From BS750m-G69 sp964441235 (GTDB lineage Bacteria; Fidelibacterota; UBA2242), in NCBI GenBank assembly GCA_964441235.1, contig CAYTUQ010000002.1, positions 62,001 through 126,000 on the forward strand: a stretch of 64,000 bases of DNA, read 5' to 3'. The notes under the pieces are model-generated. The model searched no databases. It saw nothing but the letters and a program-made list of their open reading frames with translations, and had not been told where the DNA came from. Positions 17,447-26,518 of this stretch are shown one piece after another. Position 1 is the first letter of the stretch, and each line of letters begins with the position of its first letter. Made by a program: the position numbers and the translations under genes.

Positions 17447-18421
17447 ATGGACAAAATTGATGCTCTTCTTAGAAGATTCCCTAAACGAAAAATATCTTTG
17501 CTACCGACACCTTTTCACCGCCTCGATTCAATCTCAGATATCGTAGGCTGCAATATCTATATTAAAAGGGACGACCTTACCGGATTTGCTTTGAGTGGAA
17601 ATAAAACAAGGAAATTCGACTTCTTAATTGCCGATGCACTGTCAAAAGGATGTGACACAATTATTGGAATTGGTGCCAATCAATCAAATTTCTGCCGAAT
17701 TCTTGCTGGCGTTGGAGCAAAATACGGACTATCTGTTCACCTTATTCTAAATGGGAAAAAGCCTGATAAACCAACTGGAAATCTTCTTGTTGATCACATG
17801 CTCGGAGCAACTATCCATCATATAGATACAACCGATCTGGAAGTACGAATGAAAGAAGCGGAGCGAGTCAGAGATCAGCTACAATCGCAGGGTAAAAATG
17901 TGTACTTTCTTCCTCCAGGTGGTTCAACTCCTGTTGGAGCTCTTGGCTATGTCGCTGCCTTCGGAGAACTAATGGATGACTTTAAAAAACACAATCTAAA
18001 AATTGATAAAATTATTCATGCCTCATCATCTGCAGGTACACAGGTAGGTCTTGTTGTTGGACAATCAATTACAAACTGGCATGGAAAAATCATTGGAATG
18101 AGTGTGGATGTGCCTAAAACACTGCTTGAAGAGAATGTTTATGAACTCGCCATAGAAACTGCTAAATTGTTGACAATTAATGTGAGCAAGGATTTGATTA
18201 TTACGGATGATTCTTATATTGGAGAAGGATACGGTAAACGGACACCTGAATGTGAAGAGGCCGTGTTACTATTTGCAAGAAAAGAGGGGATATTTTTAGA
18301 TTATGTATATACTGGTAAAGCCGCAGCAGGTCTCCTGGATTACTGTCGTTCCGGCAAAATCTCTCCTGATGAAAATGTGGTTTTCATACATACCGGCGGA
18401 AATATTGAACTATTTGAATAA
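17447..18421 (+). CDS. dcyD: D-cysteine desulfhydrase / ACC deaminase family
   Basis: This 324-residue PLP-dependent enzyme of the tryptophan synthase beta fold has the Schiff-base lysine at K53 in SGNKTRK. Other landmarks are GIGANQSNF near 83-91, PPGGSTPVGALGYV near 155 and the phosphate-binding HTGGN at the C-terminus. The reaction is D-cysteine to pyruvate, sulfide and ammonia; ACC deaminases share the fold, and the two cannot be separated with certainty here. AAGGGAAAAATT before the ATG is a good ribosome site. The gene follows the alkylation-repair gene by about 100 bases on the same strand without a clear functional link. Confidence 0.8.
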   Translation: MDKIDALLRRFPKRKISLLPTPFHRLDSISDIVGCNIYIKRDDLTGFALSGNKTRKFDFLIADALSKGCDTIIGIGANQSNFCRILAGVGAKYGLSVHLILNGKKPDKPTGNLLVDHMLGATIHHIDTTDLEVRMKEAERVRDQLQSQGKNVYFLPPGGSTPVGALGYVAAFGELMDDFKKHNLKIDKIIHASSSAGTQVGLVVGQSITNWHGKIIGMSVDVPKTLLEENVYELAIETAKLLTINVSKDLIITDDSYIGEGYGKRTPECEEAVLLFARKEGIFLDYVYTGKAAAGLLDYCRSGKISPDENVVFIHTGGNIELFE

Positions 18422-18508
18422 CCTACCAAAGACAATAAATAACCAATAATGTCCTTTCATTTATTGCATAATGCACTATTAACTTCGTAAATTATGTTGA
18501 GATAAATT

Positions 18509-19090
18509 ATGGATATCCAATTTTTAAATTCTCCTATTTTTACATGGGTGGTTATTCCAATACTTATTATTATTGCCAGGATTATGGATGTTTCAATTGG
18601 AACAATACGTATTATTCTGGTTTCAAAAGGTAGCAAATTATTGGCACCTGTTCTCGGTTTCTTTGAAGTAATAATCTGGCTTTTAGCAATTTCACAAGTT
18701 ATGCAGCACTTATCAAATGTTGCATGTTATATTGCCTATGGACTGGGATTTGCCACGGGAAATTATGTGGGTGTTACAATTGAGGAGAAGCTAGCTATTG
18801 GTCTCCAGGCTATTAGATTTATAACAAAAGATACAGTTGATATTTTAACAATGGCTCTTCGTGATGAAGGATATGGTGCAACAGTTATTGAAGCGAAAGG
18901 AGGAAAAGGAAAGGTAAATATCATTTTTAGCATTGTTCCCCGAAAAAACATAGATAGTGTCCTTACACTTGCTAGAGAAATTGATCCAAACGTGTTTGTA
19001 TCTGTTCAGGATATACGATCTGTAAAATCAGGCTTCATTCCCAGTAAACGAACAATCACCAAATGGAGAAAATTGGCTAAGAAAAAATAG
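18509..19090 (+). CDS. DUF2179/UPF0316 membrane protein
   Basis: This 193-residue protein has three hydrophobic segments near 9-31, 42-63 and 66-85, followed by a cytoplasmic DUF2179 domain (about 100-170) with RDEGYGATVIEAKGGKGKV and FVSVQDIR. The N-terminal RIMDVSIGTIRIILVSKG is characteristic of UPF0316 proteins. The family is inner-membrane and of unknown function; the DUF2179 fold is related to PII-like and nucleotide-sensing modules. It follows the D-cysteine desulfhydrase by 87 bases and may be transcribed with it. Confidence 0.85.
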   Translation: MDIQFLNSPIFTWVVIPILIIIARIMDVSIGTIRIILVSKGSKLLAPVLGFFEVIIWLLAISQVMQHLSNVACYIAYGLGFATGNYVGVTIEEKLAIGLQAIRFITKDTVDILTMALRDEGYGATVIEAKGGKGKVNIIFSIVPRKNIDSVLTLAREIDPNVFVSVQDIRSVKSGFIPSKRTITKWRKLAKKK

Positions 19091-19284
19091 AAATGACAAA
19101 CCAGCAGATTAAGAAGATTTTCTATCCTACGACAATTTTGCAAACGGAGATAGTCTCATGAAAAGTGATAAAGTAATGAAAAATAATTTTAAACTCTTTT
19201 AGGAGTGTAAGAAATGCGGCAGTATAATATATTCTCAATCTTATACGCCATAGTAAACAGTAATGACGATTATGGTGGATAAAA

Positions 19285-19998
19285 ATGAGAAAGTTTGATG
19301 TTATAAACAATCTTGCGAAAAGGAGTCAATCTTTTACTTTTCAAGATGCATTAACCATAACCAGACTTACCAGAAAAAGTATCAGAGACCTTCTCTATGA
19401 TATGGAAAAACAGGGATATATTGAACGTATAGAAAGAGGGAAATACATGATCATCCCGCTTGGTGCGGAAAAGGGGAAGTACACATTAAATGAGTTTGTT
19501 ATAGGCTCTATGTTGGTTAATCCATATTGTATTTCCTATTGGAGTGCTCTCCATTTCTATGGTTTAACAGAACAGATTCCAAACACTGTTTTCATACAGA
19601 CAATTTATAGAAAGAAAAGACAAGAATTAGATATTTTTGGAATTAAATATAAAGTAGTTAAAATCAAGGAGGATAAGTTTTTTGGTCTTAGAAAAGAGTG
19701 GATTGATGAAAATCAAATTAATATATCTGAAAAAGAAAAGACAATAGTTGATTGTCTCGATAAGCCCTATTACTGTGGTGGAATAATAGAAGTAGCAAAA
19801 GCCTTACACAACGGACAATTCGATTTAAAAAGACTTTCAGAGTATGCACAAAGAATAAATAATTCAGGTGTTATAAGAAGATTAGGTTATATTTGCGATT
19901 TGTTAAACATTGAAATTGAGCTCCCTGAAATTAATACCAGGAACTATCTTCTGCTTGATACTGTTTTTAGTAATCAGGGTCCCAAAAATGCAAAGTGA
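19285..19998 (+). CDS. AbiEi-like antitoxin/transcriptional regulator
   Basis: In this 237-residue protein, residues ~1-55 form a winged helix (FTFQDALTITRLTRKSIRDLLYDMEKQGYIERIERGKYMI), followed by the AbiEi body with NPYCISYWSALHFYGLTEQIP near 75-95 and ISEKEKTIVDCLD near 150. AbiEi proteins repress their operon and neutralise the AbiEii nucleotidyltransferase (type IV toxin-antitoxin). The partner gene follows after 44 bases on the same strand. The pair probably autoregulates, but no clear inverted repeat was found before the start at 19285. Confidence 0.85.
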   Translation: MRKFDVINNLAKRSQSFTFQDALTITRLTRKSIRDLLYDMEKQGYIERIERGKYMIIPLGAEKGKYTLNEFVIGSMLVNPYCISYWSALHFYGLTEQIPNTVFIQTIYRKKRQELDIFGIKYKVVKIKEDKFFGLRKEWIDENQINISEKEKTIVDCLDKPYYCGGIIEVAKALHNGQFDLKRLSEYAQRINNSGVIRRLGYICDLLNIEIELPEINTRNYLLLDTVFSNQGPKNAK

Positions 19999-20042
19999 CA
20001 TCTTATTGTTAATGTTGATAAAAAAATGATAGGAAATTTAGA

Positions 20043-20819
20043 GTGATTCCTACGGAAGAAATAAGAGAAAAAGCACGAGAAAACAGTATACCAGAATCTA
20101 CAATAGAAAGAGATTATGCTCAAAACTTGATTCTGAAGAATCTTTCTAAAATCAACATGGTTTTGAAAGGAGGAACAGGAATCAGGAAAATATATATTGA
20201 AAATTACAGATTTTCTGATGATTTGGATTTTACACTCAAGGAAAATATTAACACAAATGATTTAAAAAGGTTGTTAAAAGAGATAATTCTTGATAGTAGA
20301 AATGAAAGTGGGATTTCTTTCTACGAAAGAATTTCTTTAAGTGAAAACATTAATGGATTTGAATCTTCTATCTATTTTCAATTATTGAGAAGTAGGGGAA
20401 GTCCAATAAAACTAAAAATAGATATTACTAATCAAAATAATGAAGAAATTATTTTGCCTATAATCGAAAGAAAAGTTATCCATCTTTATTCAGATGAACT
20501 TAATGAAAAAGTAAAAGTGTATGCCTTAGAAGAGATATTAGCTGAGAAGACCAGAGCATTTTTCGAGAGGACGAGACCAAGGGATCTATATGATGTTTGG
20601 TATCTGCATTACAGGGTTGATTTAAAAGATATACTACCCATAATTCATGGAAAATTTGAATATAGGGATGTAGAATTTAATACATCCACTCTTGATAATA
20701 AAAAAGCAGACTTTGAAAATGCCTGGAATAATTCTCTAAAACATCAATTAAGAATTTTACCTAATTTTAATGAAGTTTTTAGAATCGTTGCTAACAAATT
20801 AAAAAGATATGAGACCTGA
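20043..20819 (+). CDS. AbiEii-like nucleotidyltransferase toxin
   Basis: This 258-residue protein starts at GTG with AGGAAAT upstream. The nucleotidyltransferase core is visible as MVLKGGTGIRKIY (39-51) followed by RFSDDLDFTL (55-64), the family's G-G-T and S-x-D-x-D motifs. A second conserved block, EILAEKTRAFFERTRPRDLYD, lies near 168-188. AbiEii enzymes transfer nucleotides, for some members to tRNA, and cause reversible growth arrest during phage infection. It pairs with the AbiEi-like gene directly upstream. All core residues seem intact, so the toxin is likely active. Confidence 0.88.
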   Translation: MIPTEEIREKARENSIPESTIERDYAQNLILKNLSKINMVLKGGTGIRKIYIENYRFSDDLDFTLKENINTNDLKRLLKEIILDSRNESGISFYERISLSENINGFESSIYFQLLRSRGSPIKLKIDITNQNNEEIILPIIERKVIHLYSDELNEKVKVYALEEILAEKTRAFFERTRPRDLYDVWYLHYRVDLKDILPIIHGKFEYRDVEFNTSTLDNKKADFENAWNNSLKHQLRILPNFNEVFRIVANKLKRYET

Positions 20820-20912
20820 AAAATATAACATATTAAATAAATATATTTCTTCTCTGTTTTTTTATTTCAATTGGCGTGATTAGAGAGACACAAAAATTTT
20901 ACTAAAGGTTTA

Positions 20913-21926
20913 ATGAAAAAACTATCTATAAAAACAACTCTCATAATTTGCATTATTCCACTTTTCATGTTTCACTGTCACTCTAAAAGAGAGACAGAAC
21001 AGTTCCAGGCGGCAATCACTACTGAAAATCCTGAAAGTAGAGTTGAGCAGTTAAGAACATTTGCTAAAAATTACCCAAAAAGTGACAGCCTCGGTAGAGT
21101 CTATCTATACATTCTAAACACAATGTATAAAGAACTGAACCTCCAATCTGAGGCAATAAAATATTTTAGCAATCTTCTAATTAGTGAAAACAACGAGGAC
21201 GTTCGTTATAATCTCTATTTCTTTATTAATAATATTCAAAACAAAGACACCTTTCCAGCAGCAATTAAAACCGAGAGAATTCTCAATCAACAGAGAAACA
21301 AGGATATAAAAATTGAAGCATATAGATTTCTTATACAATTGTATAGCCATATCTCTCTTCCTGATAATATCAGGCGGCAGGAAACTGAAACAGTTGGAAA
21401 CCTCCTCATTAATTCAGAATGGTATTACTCTAGCGATTTTATAAACATCTCCGATACCATTATTCAGACTGAAGATACTACGCTTCTTGATTTATCAAGT
21501 CGTCTGCTCATAAAAGGTATTAAGGTTAACACTTATGAAAATATAATGAGAATCTTTCCAGATGAAAAAGATACATCCTGGCTATCAGATAAAATTCAAC
21601 AAAATTATTTTCATCTATTTCTAAAATTAGCATGGAATGCCTACCGGCAGAGAAATTATACTTATGCAATGAACCTTATCTCACAAACATCAAAATACAA
21701 TGACCTTTCATCAAATAATGGATTGATTCTCCTCGGAGCTATACAGGCAAAAAACGGTGAGGTTGAAAAGGGTTTGAATAATGTCCTGAAAGGTCTTCTT
21801 ATTGATACATCCGCAGAGCAGAAGTCCACTGAGATCGAAAAAATTTACACTAATATATTTCGACAGGTTAAAGGAGCTCGTAATAGTCCAGGTAAATTTC
21901 TAAAAGAATACAGAGACACTCATTAA
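20913..21926 (+). CDS. Putative lipoprotein with helical repeats
   Basis: This 337-residue protein has an N-terminus MKKLSIKTTLIICIIPLFMF followed by HC, a signal peptide with a possible though imperfect lipobox (cysteine 23). The mature part is helical and TPR-like (KNYPKSDSLGRVYLYILN near 50; TYAMNLISQTSKYNDLSSNN near 248). The family is not recognised. An LspA-like gene follows after 38 bases on the same strand, which is suggestive because LspA processes lipoproteins. Envelope location is likely; the specific role is unknown. Confidence 0.6.
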   Translation: MKKLSIKTTLIICIIPLFMFHCHSKRETEQFQAAITTENPESRVEQLRTFAKNYPKSDSLGRVYLYILNTMYKELNLQSEAIKYFSNLLISENNEDVRYNLYFFINNIQNKDTFPAAIKTERILNQQRNKDIKIEAYRFLIQLYSHISLPDNIRRQETETVGNLLINSEWYYSSDFINISDTIIQTEDTTLLDLSSRLLIKGIKVNTYENIMRIFPDEKDTSWLSDKIQQNYFHLFLKLAWNAYRQRNYTYAMNLISQTSKYNDLSSNNGLILLGAIQAKNGEVEKGLNNVLKGLLIDTSAEQKSTEIEKIYTNIFRQVKGARNSPGKFLKEYRDTH

Positions 21927-21964
21927 TTACAGATTGAAAAAACAGATTAAAGGAATCCGATATT

Positions 21965-22507
21965 ATGAAAATCAAGAAATCACCTCTTTTTCATCCGTAC
22001 TTCTGGGGAATAATTCTTCTTGCAATTGACTTTATAACAAAAGCGATTACCAATCTTTATCTACCATTTCAGAAAGGTGTTAAAACATTTCTTCCATTTT
22101 TGATGCTATATCGCACTCACAATACAGGATATCACTACATATTTGGAAATATTGGAAACCATAAACTCTGGGCTATTCTCGGGATTGTATTAGTATCATT
22201 TTTAATATATTCTATATCCCGATCTTTGTTAAAAGAACAAAAATCCACAGCGGACCAAAAAATTCTCTCAGCCCTTATTTCTCTAATGATAGGAGCAACC
22301 GGCAATGTTCTAGAAGTTTTATTTTTTAAAAGAGCCACTGATTTTTTTATATTTCATCCTTTCCCATGGCCAAGCAATATAAGCGATCAATATATAAATG
22401 CCATTCTATACATAATGCTTCCAATAATAATTATAAAATCAATAGTCGATTGGAAACGGCATAAGAAAAGCAAACCTTCCGAAGGTTCCAAGACTTCGGA
22501 AGGATAA
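21965..22507 (+). CDS. LspA-like membrane protein with altered catalytic site
   Basis: This 180-residue, four-helix membrane protein resembles signal peptidase II. Landmarks are DFITKAITNLYLP near 19-31, THNTGYHYIF near 51-60, IGATGNVLEVLFFKRATDF at 110-128 and SNISDQYI at 137-144. In LspA the two catalytic aspartates lie in GN-x-x-D-R and F-N-x-A-D. Here the first is glutamate (E117, codon GAA) and the second is kept (D141). It may be a divergent peptidase or a non-catalytic paralogue. The tail KPSEGSKTSEG is encoded by a 10-bp palindrome (22475-22503) that extends to the stop, so the original C-terminus may have been replaced. Confidence 0.65.
   Translation: MKIKKSPLFHPYFWGIILLAIDFITKAITNLYLPFQKGVKTFLPFLMLYRTHNTGYHYIFGNIGNHKLWAILGIVLVSFLIYSISRSLLKEQKSTADQKILSALISLMIGATGNVLEVLFFKRATDFFIFHPFPWPSNISDQYINAILYIMLPIIIIKSIVDWKRHKKSKPSEGSKTSEG
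22475..22503. repeat. Palindrome CCTTCCGAAG/CTTCGGAAGG at the end of the LspA-like gene
   Basis: The arms at 22475-22484 and 22494-22503 are perfect over 10 bases with a 9-base loop. The element encodes the last residues of the LspA-like protein and could act as a terminator, though no T-run follows. Similar CTTCGG words occur near 48380 and 54575-54592. Confidence 0.7.
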
Positions 22508-22572
22508 ATGCCAGTTCTGCCATGGGCTAACTCGTGCCTAACGGCAGACAGGCATAGTAGATGAGAATGAAA

Positions 22573-22596
22573 CCGTCATGAGTGAGTTCATGACGG
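22573..22596. repeat. Hairpin CCGTCATGA/TCATGACGG
   Basis: A perfect 9-bp stem with a six-base loop (22573-22581, 22588-22596) lies in the convergent gap between the LspA-like gene and argF. It may help terminate transcription from either side; there is no T-run immediately after it. Confidence 0.6.
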
Positions 22597-22634
22597 AACT
22601 TTCGGGTTCCAGCATAAAAAAACCCTTCGGAAGA

Positions 22635-22743
22635 TTAACCCTACTACGTCACTTAAACTTTTTCTATGTAATATATTGTATGATGAAATTGTCTTTAATC
22701 CAACATATAGTGCTAAATTTCATAAGTTACGTTGTAGGGTTAA
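22635..22743. repeat. TTAA-bounded inverted-repeat element (copy 1)
   Basis: The left end TTAACCCTACTACGT (22635-22649) and right end ACGTTGTAGGGTTAA (22729-22743) match at 14 of 15 positions. The 109-bp element contains no gene and starts and ends with TTAA. A second element with the same ends but a different interior lies at 37508-37638. This is the look of a small non-autonomous mobile element. Confidence 0.65.
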
Positions 22744-22747
22744 TATA

Positions 22748-23662
22748 TTATCCAACCATCAGTTTAAGAATTATAGCTTTCTGGACATGCATTCGATTTT
22801 CTGCTTCATCAAAAATTATAGAATTCGGACTGTCTATTACCTCATCGGTTATTTCATCCCCTCTATGCGCAGGAAGACAATGCATAATCTTTACATCGGG
22901 TTTAGCGTGTTTAATAAGTTCACCATTGACCTGAAAAGGTAAAAAATCCTTCATCCTCTTTTCTTTTTCTGCCTCCTGTCCCATACTCGCCCAAACATCT
23001 GTATAAATAACATCGGCATTTTTAACAGCATCTACCGGATTATGAACTGTTTCAATGGTGCTCAATCCTATATTTCTAGAATTTTCCAGTATCACAGGAT
23101 CGGGGTCATAACCACATGGTGAAGCCAATACAAAGTGCATAGACAAGCGAGCAGCTAAATTTATCCAGGAATTTGCAACATTATTGCCATCACCTACAAA
23201 TGCAACTTTTAGATTGTCTAAATTTCCTCTATGCTCTAAAACAGTAAAAATATCAGACATTACCTGACATGGATGATTAAGGTCTGTCAAACCATTTATC
23301 ACAGGCACAGATGAGTATTCAGCAAGTTCTAAAATATGAGCATGGTCGAAAAGACGTGCCATGATTATATCGTCATATCTTGAAATAACACGAGCAATAT
23401 CTTTTATCGCTTCCCGCTTTCCAATTCCAATGTCATTTGGGCCAAGAAAAATCGCGTGTCCACCCAATTGTGTCATACCGGTTTCAAAAGAAACACGTGT
23501 TCTTGCCGAAGGCTTGGCAAAAATCATTGCCATTGTCTTTCCCTTAAGTGGAAGATACTCTTTTCCTTCTTTCACATACCTTTTCACTTTTTTTGCAAGC
23601 TCAAAAGTCTCCTTAATCTCTTCACTTGAAAAATCTGTAATATGTAAGAAATCTCTTTTCAC
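22748..23662 (-). CDS. argF: Ornithine carbamoyltransferase
   Basis: This 304-residue enzyme forms citrulline from ornithine and carbamoyl phosphate in arginine synthesis. The carbamoyl-phosphate loop is PSARTR at 51-56 (usually S-T-R-T-R), followed by DLNHPCQ near 127, the ornithine-side SMGQE loop near 232 and HCLPAHRG near 266. The SMG loop favours ornithine over acetylornithine as substrate. The start is GTG with AGGAGG four bases before it, a strong site. No other arginine gene is nearby. The gene ends five bases from the TTAA-bounded element, so that element is in its 3' flank. Confidence 0.93.
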   Translation of the reverse strand: MKRDFLHITDFSSEEIKETFELAKKVKRYVKEGKEYLPLKGKTMAMIFAKPSARTRVSFETGMTQLGGHAIFLGPNDIGIGKREAIKDIARVISRYDDIIMARLFDHAHILELAEYSSVPVINGLTDLNHPCQVMSDIFTVLEHRGNLDNLKVAFVGDGNNVANSWINLAARLSMHFVLASPCGYDPDPVILENSRNIGLSTIETVHNPVDAVKNADVIYTDVWASMGQEAEKEKRMKDFLPFQVNGELIKHAKPDVKIMHCLPAHRGDEITDEVIDSPNSIIFDEAENRMHVQKAIILKLMVG

Positions 23663-23813
23663 CTAACCTCCTTTTCACTTCAAATGCTACAAAGTCCACA
23701 AAAACACAAAGTTTCAGTGAACAAAGAGTTATGCAATAATTATCACTAAATTAAAATATACCCTGTTTTCTATATTTTTGTGACTTAGTATCTTAGTGGC
23801 AAGATAGCTTCTA

Positions 23814-25172
23814 CTACAAAATATAACGACTCAGATCTCTATCCTTAACTATATCAGCCAGTTTCTCCCGAACAATCTTGCGAGTAATTGTAACATCATT
23901 TATCTTTTTGTCAGGAACTTTATAAAGAATATCCTCTAGCAAAGTCGTCAGTATTGTATGTAATCTGCGTGCTCCGATATTCTCCATTTTTTCATTCACA
24001 TCAGCAGCGAGTTGAGCTATTTCGTCAACAGCATCATCCTCAAATTTTAGATGAACATTTTCTGTCTTAAGTAAAGCGGTGTATTGCTTTAAAAGGGCAT
24101 TACGAGGGTTCTTTAATATTTTAACAAATTCATCTTTCCCCAGGCTGTCCAGCTCAACTCTAATGGGAAAACGACCTTGAAGCTCCGGAATGAGGTCCGA
24201 AGGCTTGGTCATATGAAATGCACCTGCAGAAATAAATAAAATGTGGTCAGTTTGTACTACACCATACCTCGTTTGAACATTAGAACCTTCTACAATTGGC
24301 AAAATATCACGTTGAACACCCTCACGGGAAACATCAGGACCTCGACCAGAATCACTACTACCGGAAGCAATTTTATCTATCTCATCGAGAAAAACAATTC
24401 CAGATTCTTCAACCCGACGTATAGCTTCTTTTGTAATTGCATCAATATCTATGAGTTTTTGCGCTTCCTCATGAGTAAATATTTTTCTTGCTTCTTCTAC
24501 AGTCATTCTCTGAGTTTTTTTCTTTTTAGGGAAAGCACCGCTAAGCATTTCAGAAATATTAAAGCCCATCTCCTCTATGCCTGCAGGACCGAAAACTTGC
24601 ATTACAGGCATGTCACTCTGTTTAACCGTCACTTCAATAACTCTTTTCTCGAACTCACCTTTCTTCAACATTTCTTTCAACTTATCACGAGTTCTCTGAA
24701 ATTGCTCACTACTCTTTTCAACTGATGCAGAACTAGTTTTAGATAAATCACGGGGCGGTAACAGGTGATCGAGTACCCGTTCATTCGCCATATTTTCAGC
24801 TTGGTCTTTTACTTCCTGAATACGCTCTGCTTTAACGAGATTTACAGATATATTTGTCAAATCCCTGATAATTGACTCTACATCCCGTCCCACATAACCG
24901 ACTTCGGTAAATTTAGATGCTTCAACTTTCAAAAAGGGAGCATGTGCCATACTTGATAAACGTCTTGCAATCTCCGTTTTCCCAACTCCAGTCGGTCCGA
25001 TAAGGATTATATTATTGGGAAGTATATCCTCTCTAATAGCTCCTCTAACATGCTGTCTCCGCCACCTATTCCTAAGAGAAATAGCAACTGCCTTCTTTGC
25101 CTTATCCTGACCAACTATATAAGCGTCAAGTTCTTTGACAACATCTCTCGGTGTTAATTCCTTTTGCTTCAT
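23814..25172 (-). CDS. hslU: HslU, ATPase subunit of the HslUV protease
   Basis: This 452-residue AAA+ unfoldase has Walker A GPTGVGKT at 59-66, Walker B VFLDEIDKIAS near 258, the intermediate I-domain between them, and a C-terminal tail RDLSRYIL. That tail is the canonical peptide which inserts between HslV subunits and activates them. HslU unfolds proteins with ATP and feeds them to HslV in the cytoplasm. It overlaps the hslV stop by four bases, giving the usual hslV-hslU order on the - strand. Confidence 0.97.
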   Translation of the reverse strand: MKQKELTPRDVVKELDAYIVGQDKAKKAVAISLRNRWRRQHVRGAIREDILPNNIILIGPTGVGKTEIARRLSSMAHAPFLKVEASKFTEVGYVGRDVESIIRDLTNISVNLVKAERIQEVKDQAENMANERVLDHLLPPRDLSKTSSASVEKSSEQFQRTRDKLKEMLKKGEFEKRVIEVTVKQSDMPVMQVFGPAGIEEMGFNISEMLSGAFPKKKKTQRMTVEEARKIFTHEEAQKLIDIDAITKEAIRRVEESGIVFLDEIDKIASGSSDSGRGPDVSREGVQRDILPIVEGSNVQTRYGVVQTDHILFISAGAFHMTKPSDLIPELQGRFPIRVELDSLGKDEFVKILKNPRNALLKQYTALLKTENVHLKFEDDAVDEIAQLAADVNEKMENIGARRLHTILTTLLEDILYKVPDKKINDVTITRKIVREKLADIVKDRDLSRYIL

Positions 25173-25732
25173 AACTCCATCACTGTAAAATTATTATTTG
25201 TATATACACATATTTCAGATGCAATTTTAAGAGACTCTTCAACTATTTCTCGTGCTGAAAGTTTGCTGTGTTTCATTAAGGCTCTTGCAGCAGCAGTTGC
25301 ATAAGGTCCACCTGAACCAATAGCAACGATATTATCATCAGGCTCTATTACATCACCTGTCCCGGAAATAATTAGTAAAATATTTTTATCCATTACCGTC
25401 AGGAGTGCTTCCAGTCTCCTCAAGTATTTATCTGTTCGCCATAGTTTAGCCAATTCAACTGCTGAACGTTGGATATCTCCCTTATATTTATCCAACATTC
25501 CTTCAAATTTTTCAAAAAGTGTGAATGCATCAGCGGAAGCACCTGCAAAACCAACCATAACTTTATCATTAAACAGCTTCCTTACTTTTTTTGTCTTGTG
25601 TTTCATGATTGTATTACTAAGGGTTACCTGCCCATCACTTCCCATAGCAACTTTGCCATCACGCTTCACTCCAATTACAGTTGTAGAAAGAATCTTTGCT
25701 GATTGCCTGCTTAAAATATTTTCATCTTCCAT
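25169..25732 (-). CDS. hslV: HslV, peptidase subunit with short N-terminal propeptide
   Basis: This 187-residue protein is a threonine protease of the proteasome beta fold. The core runs TTVIGVKRDGKVAMGSDGQV, then KVRKLF, GFAGASADAFTLFEKFE and SGTGDVIEPDDN; G-S-G-G is near 138. The catalytic threonine would be residue 17, so 16 residues (MEDENILSRQSAKILS) precede it and must be removed or tolerated. The start ATG has AGGAAA upstream and no better start exists inside, so the extension looks real; short propeptides are known in some HslV proteins. It is translationally coupled to hslU. Confidence 0.96.
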   Translation of the reverse strand: MEDENILSRQSAKILSTTVIGVKRDGKVAMGSDGQVTLSNTIMKHKTKKVRKLFNDKVMVGFAGASADAFTLFEKFEGMLDKYKGDIQRSAVELAKLWRTDKYLRRLEALLTVMDKNILLIISGTGDVIEPDDNIVAIGSGGPYATAAARALMKHSKLSAREIVEESLKIASEICVYTNNNFTVMEL

Positions 25733-26170
25733 TAACTATTTCCTCAATTGATATAGGATTTATAATTATTAATTACTAAAAATCAAACCCTTTTAAATCT
25801 CAAATTTCATACGATAACTTAACGACTCAATTACAAATATCAAACATTGGAATAAGGCGAGCAAAATCCGTTTATCACTTTGAGAGCGTAAGAGACCTCT
25901 CTTTGAGACAAAAAAATTTGTGTGATTGAAGCGGTAGATACGAACTGTCTAGTTCGCATTCCGTCAGCAGCCCGTCATGTACCGGATTTACAACTTTATT
26001 TTCAAATCGAACCAGACGGTTCGACTTTACGTAGATAAAAAACATTTATTCTTTGTCTAAAGCCACATCCAGTTCAAATATCTCCTTGGAGAAACAGGTT
26101 TGTTTATTAAACTTGAATTAAGTCCATTGTTGATTAATGGAAGTTCTAAATATCGATTACAGGGCTTGAC
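25733..26170. other. Gene-free stretch with two complementary-loop hairpins
   Basis: No gene is supported. Two hairpins stand out: CGAACT-GTCT-AGTTCG at 25941-25956 and CGAACC-AGAC-GGTTCG at 26008-26023. Their four-base loops are exact complements (GUCU and AGAC), so a loop-loop contact is possible in RNA. An imperfect palindromic repeat ending GGTTTGTTT lies near 26060-26105, like those at 37424 and 48035. Confidence 0.5.
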
Positions 26171-26518
26171 TCAATACTTTTGTTTAATAATTACTTTTAC
26201 TTCATCCATTAATTTTGGAATATGATTGATAACAACGTCCCATACAATTTTATAATTAATACCAAAATAATCATGGATCAATATATCTCTCATTCTTGCC
26301 ATTCCTTTCCAGTCAATTGAAGTATGTTGTTGTGTTAGTTCTTGTGGTAGTTGTTTAGTAGCTTCACCAATAATTTCCAAACTTCGTACAAATGATCTTT
26401 TTAACGTATCATTATCAATAAAATCATCGTAATTCATATCAGTAGAATTTTTTAAAAGATATTCACATTCGTCTCTAATATGTTTTAAATATTCAATGGG
26501 ATTCTTCAACATATTCAA
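26171..26518 (-). CDS. HepT-like HEPN toxin (DUF86)
   Basis: This 115-residue helical protein of the HepT family has the HEPN ribonuclease motif R-x4-H in RDILIHDYFGI near 82-92 and the preceding RSLEIIGEATKQLP segment typical of DUF86. HepT is the toxin of type VII toxin-antitoxin modules. Its partner MntA adenylylates or otherwise blocks it. The start overlaps the end of the MntA gene by 26 bases, which confirms the pair. The tyrosine next to the HEPN histidine (H-D-Y), the site modified in known pairs, is present. Confidence 0.88.
   Translation of the reverse strand: MNMLKNPIEYLKHIRDECEYLLKNSTDMNYDDFIDNDTLKRSFVRSLEIIGEATKQLPQELTQQHTSIDWKGMARMRDILIHDYFGINYKIVWDVVINHIPKLMDEVKVIIKQKY

Noticed and set aside
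25941..26023. Possible tRNA (GGTTCGA word)
   Set aside because: No acceptor stem, anticodon arm or CCA end can be folded around the TTCGA word; it is part of a six-base hairpin.
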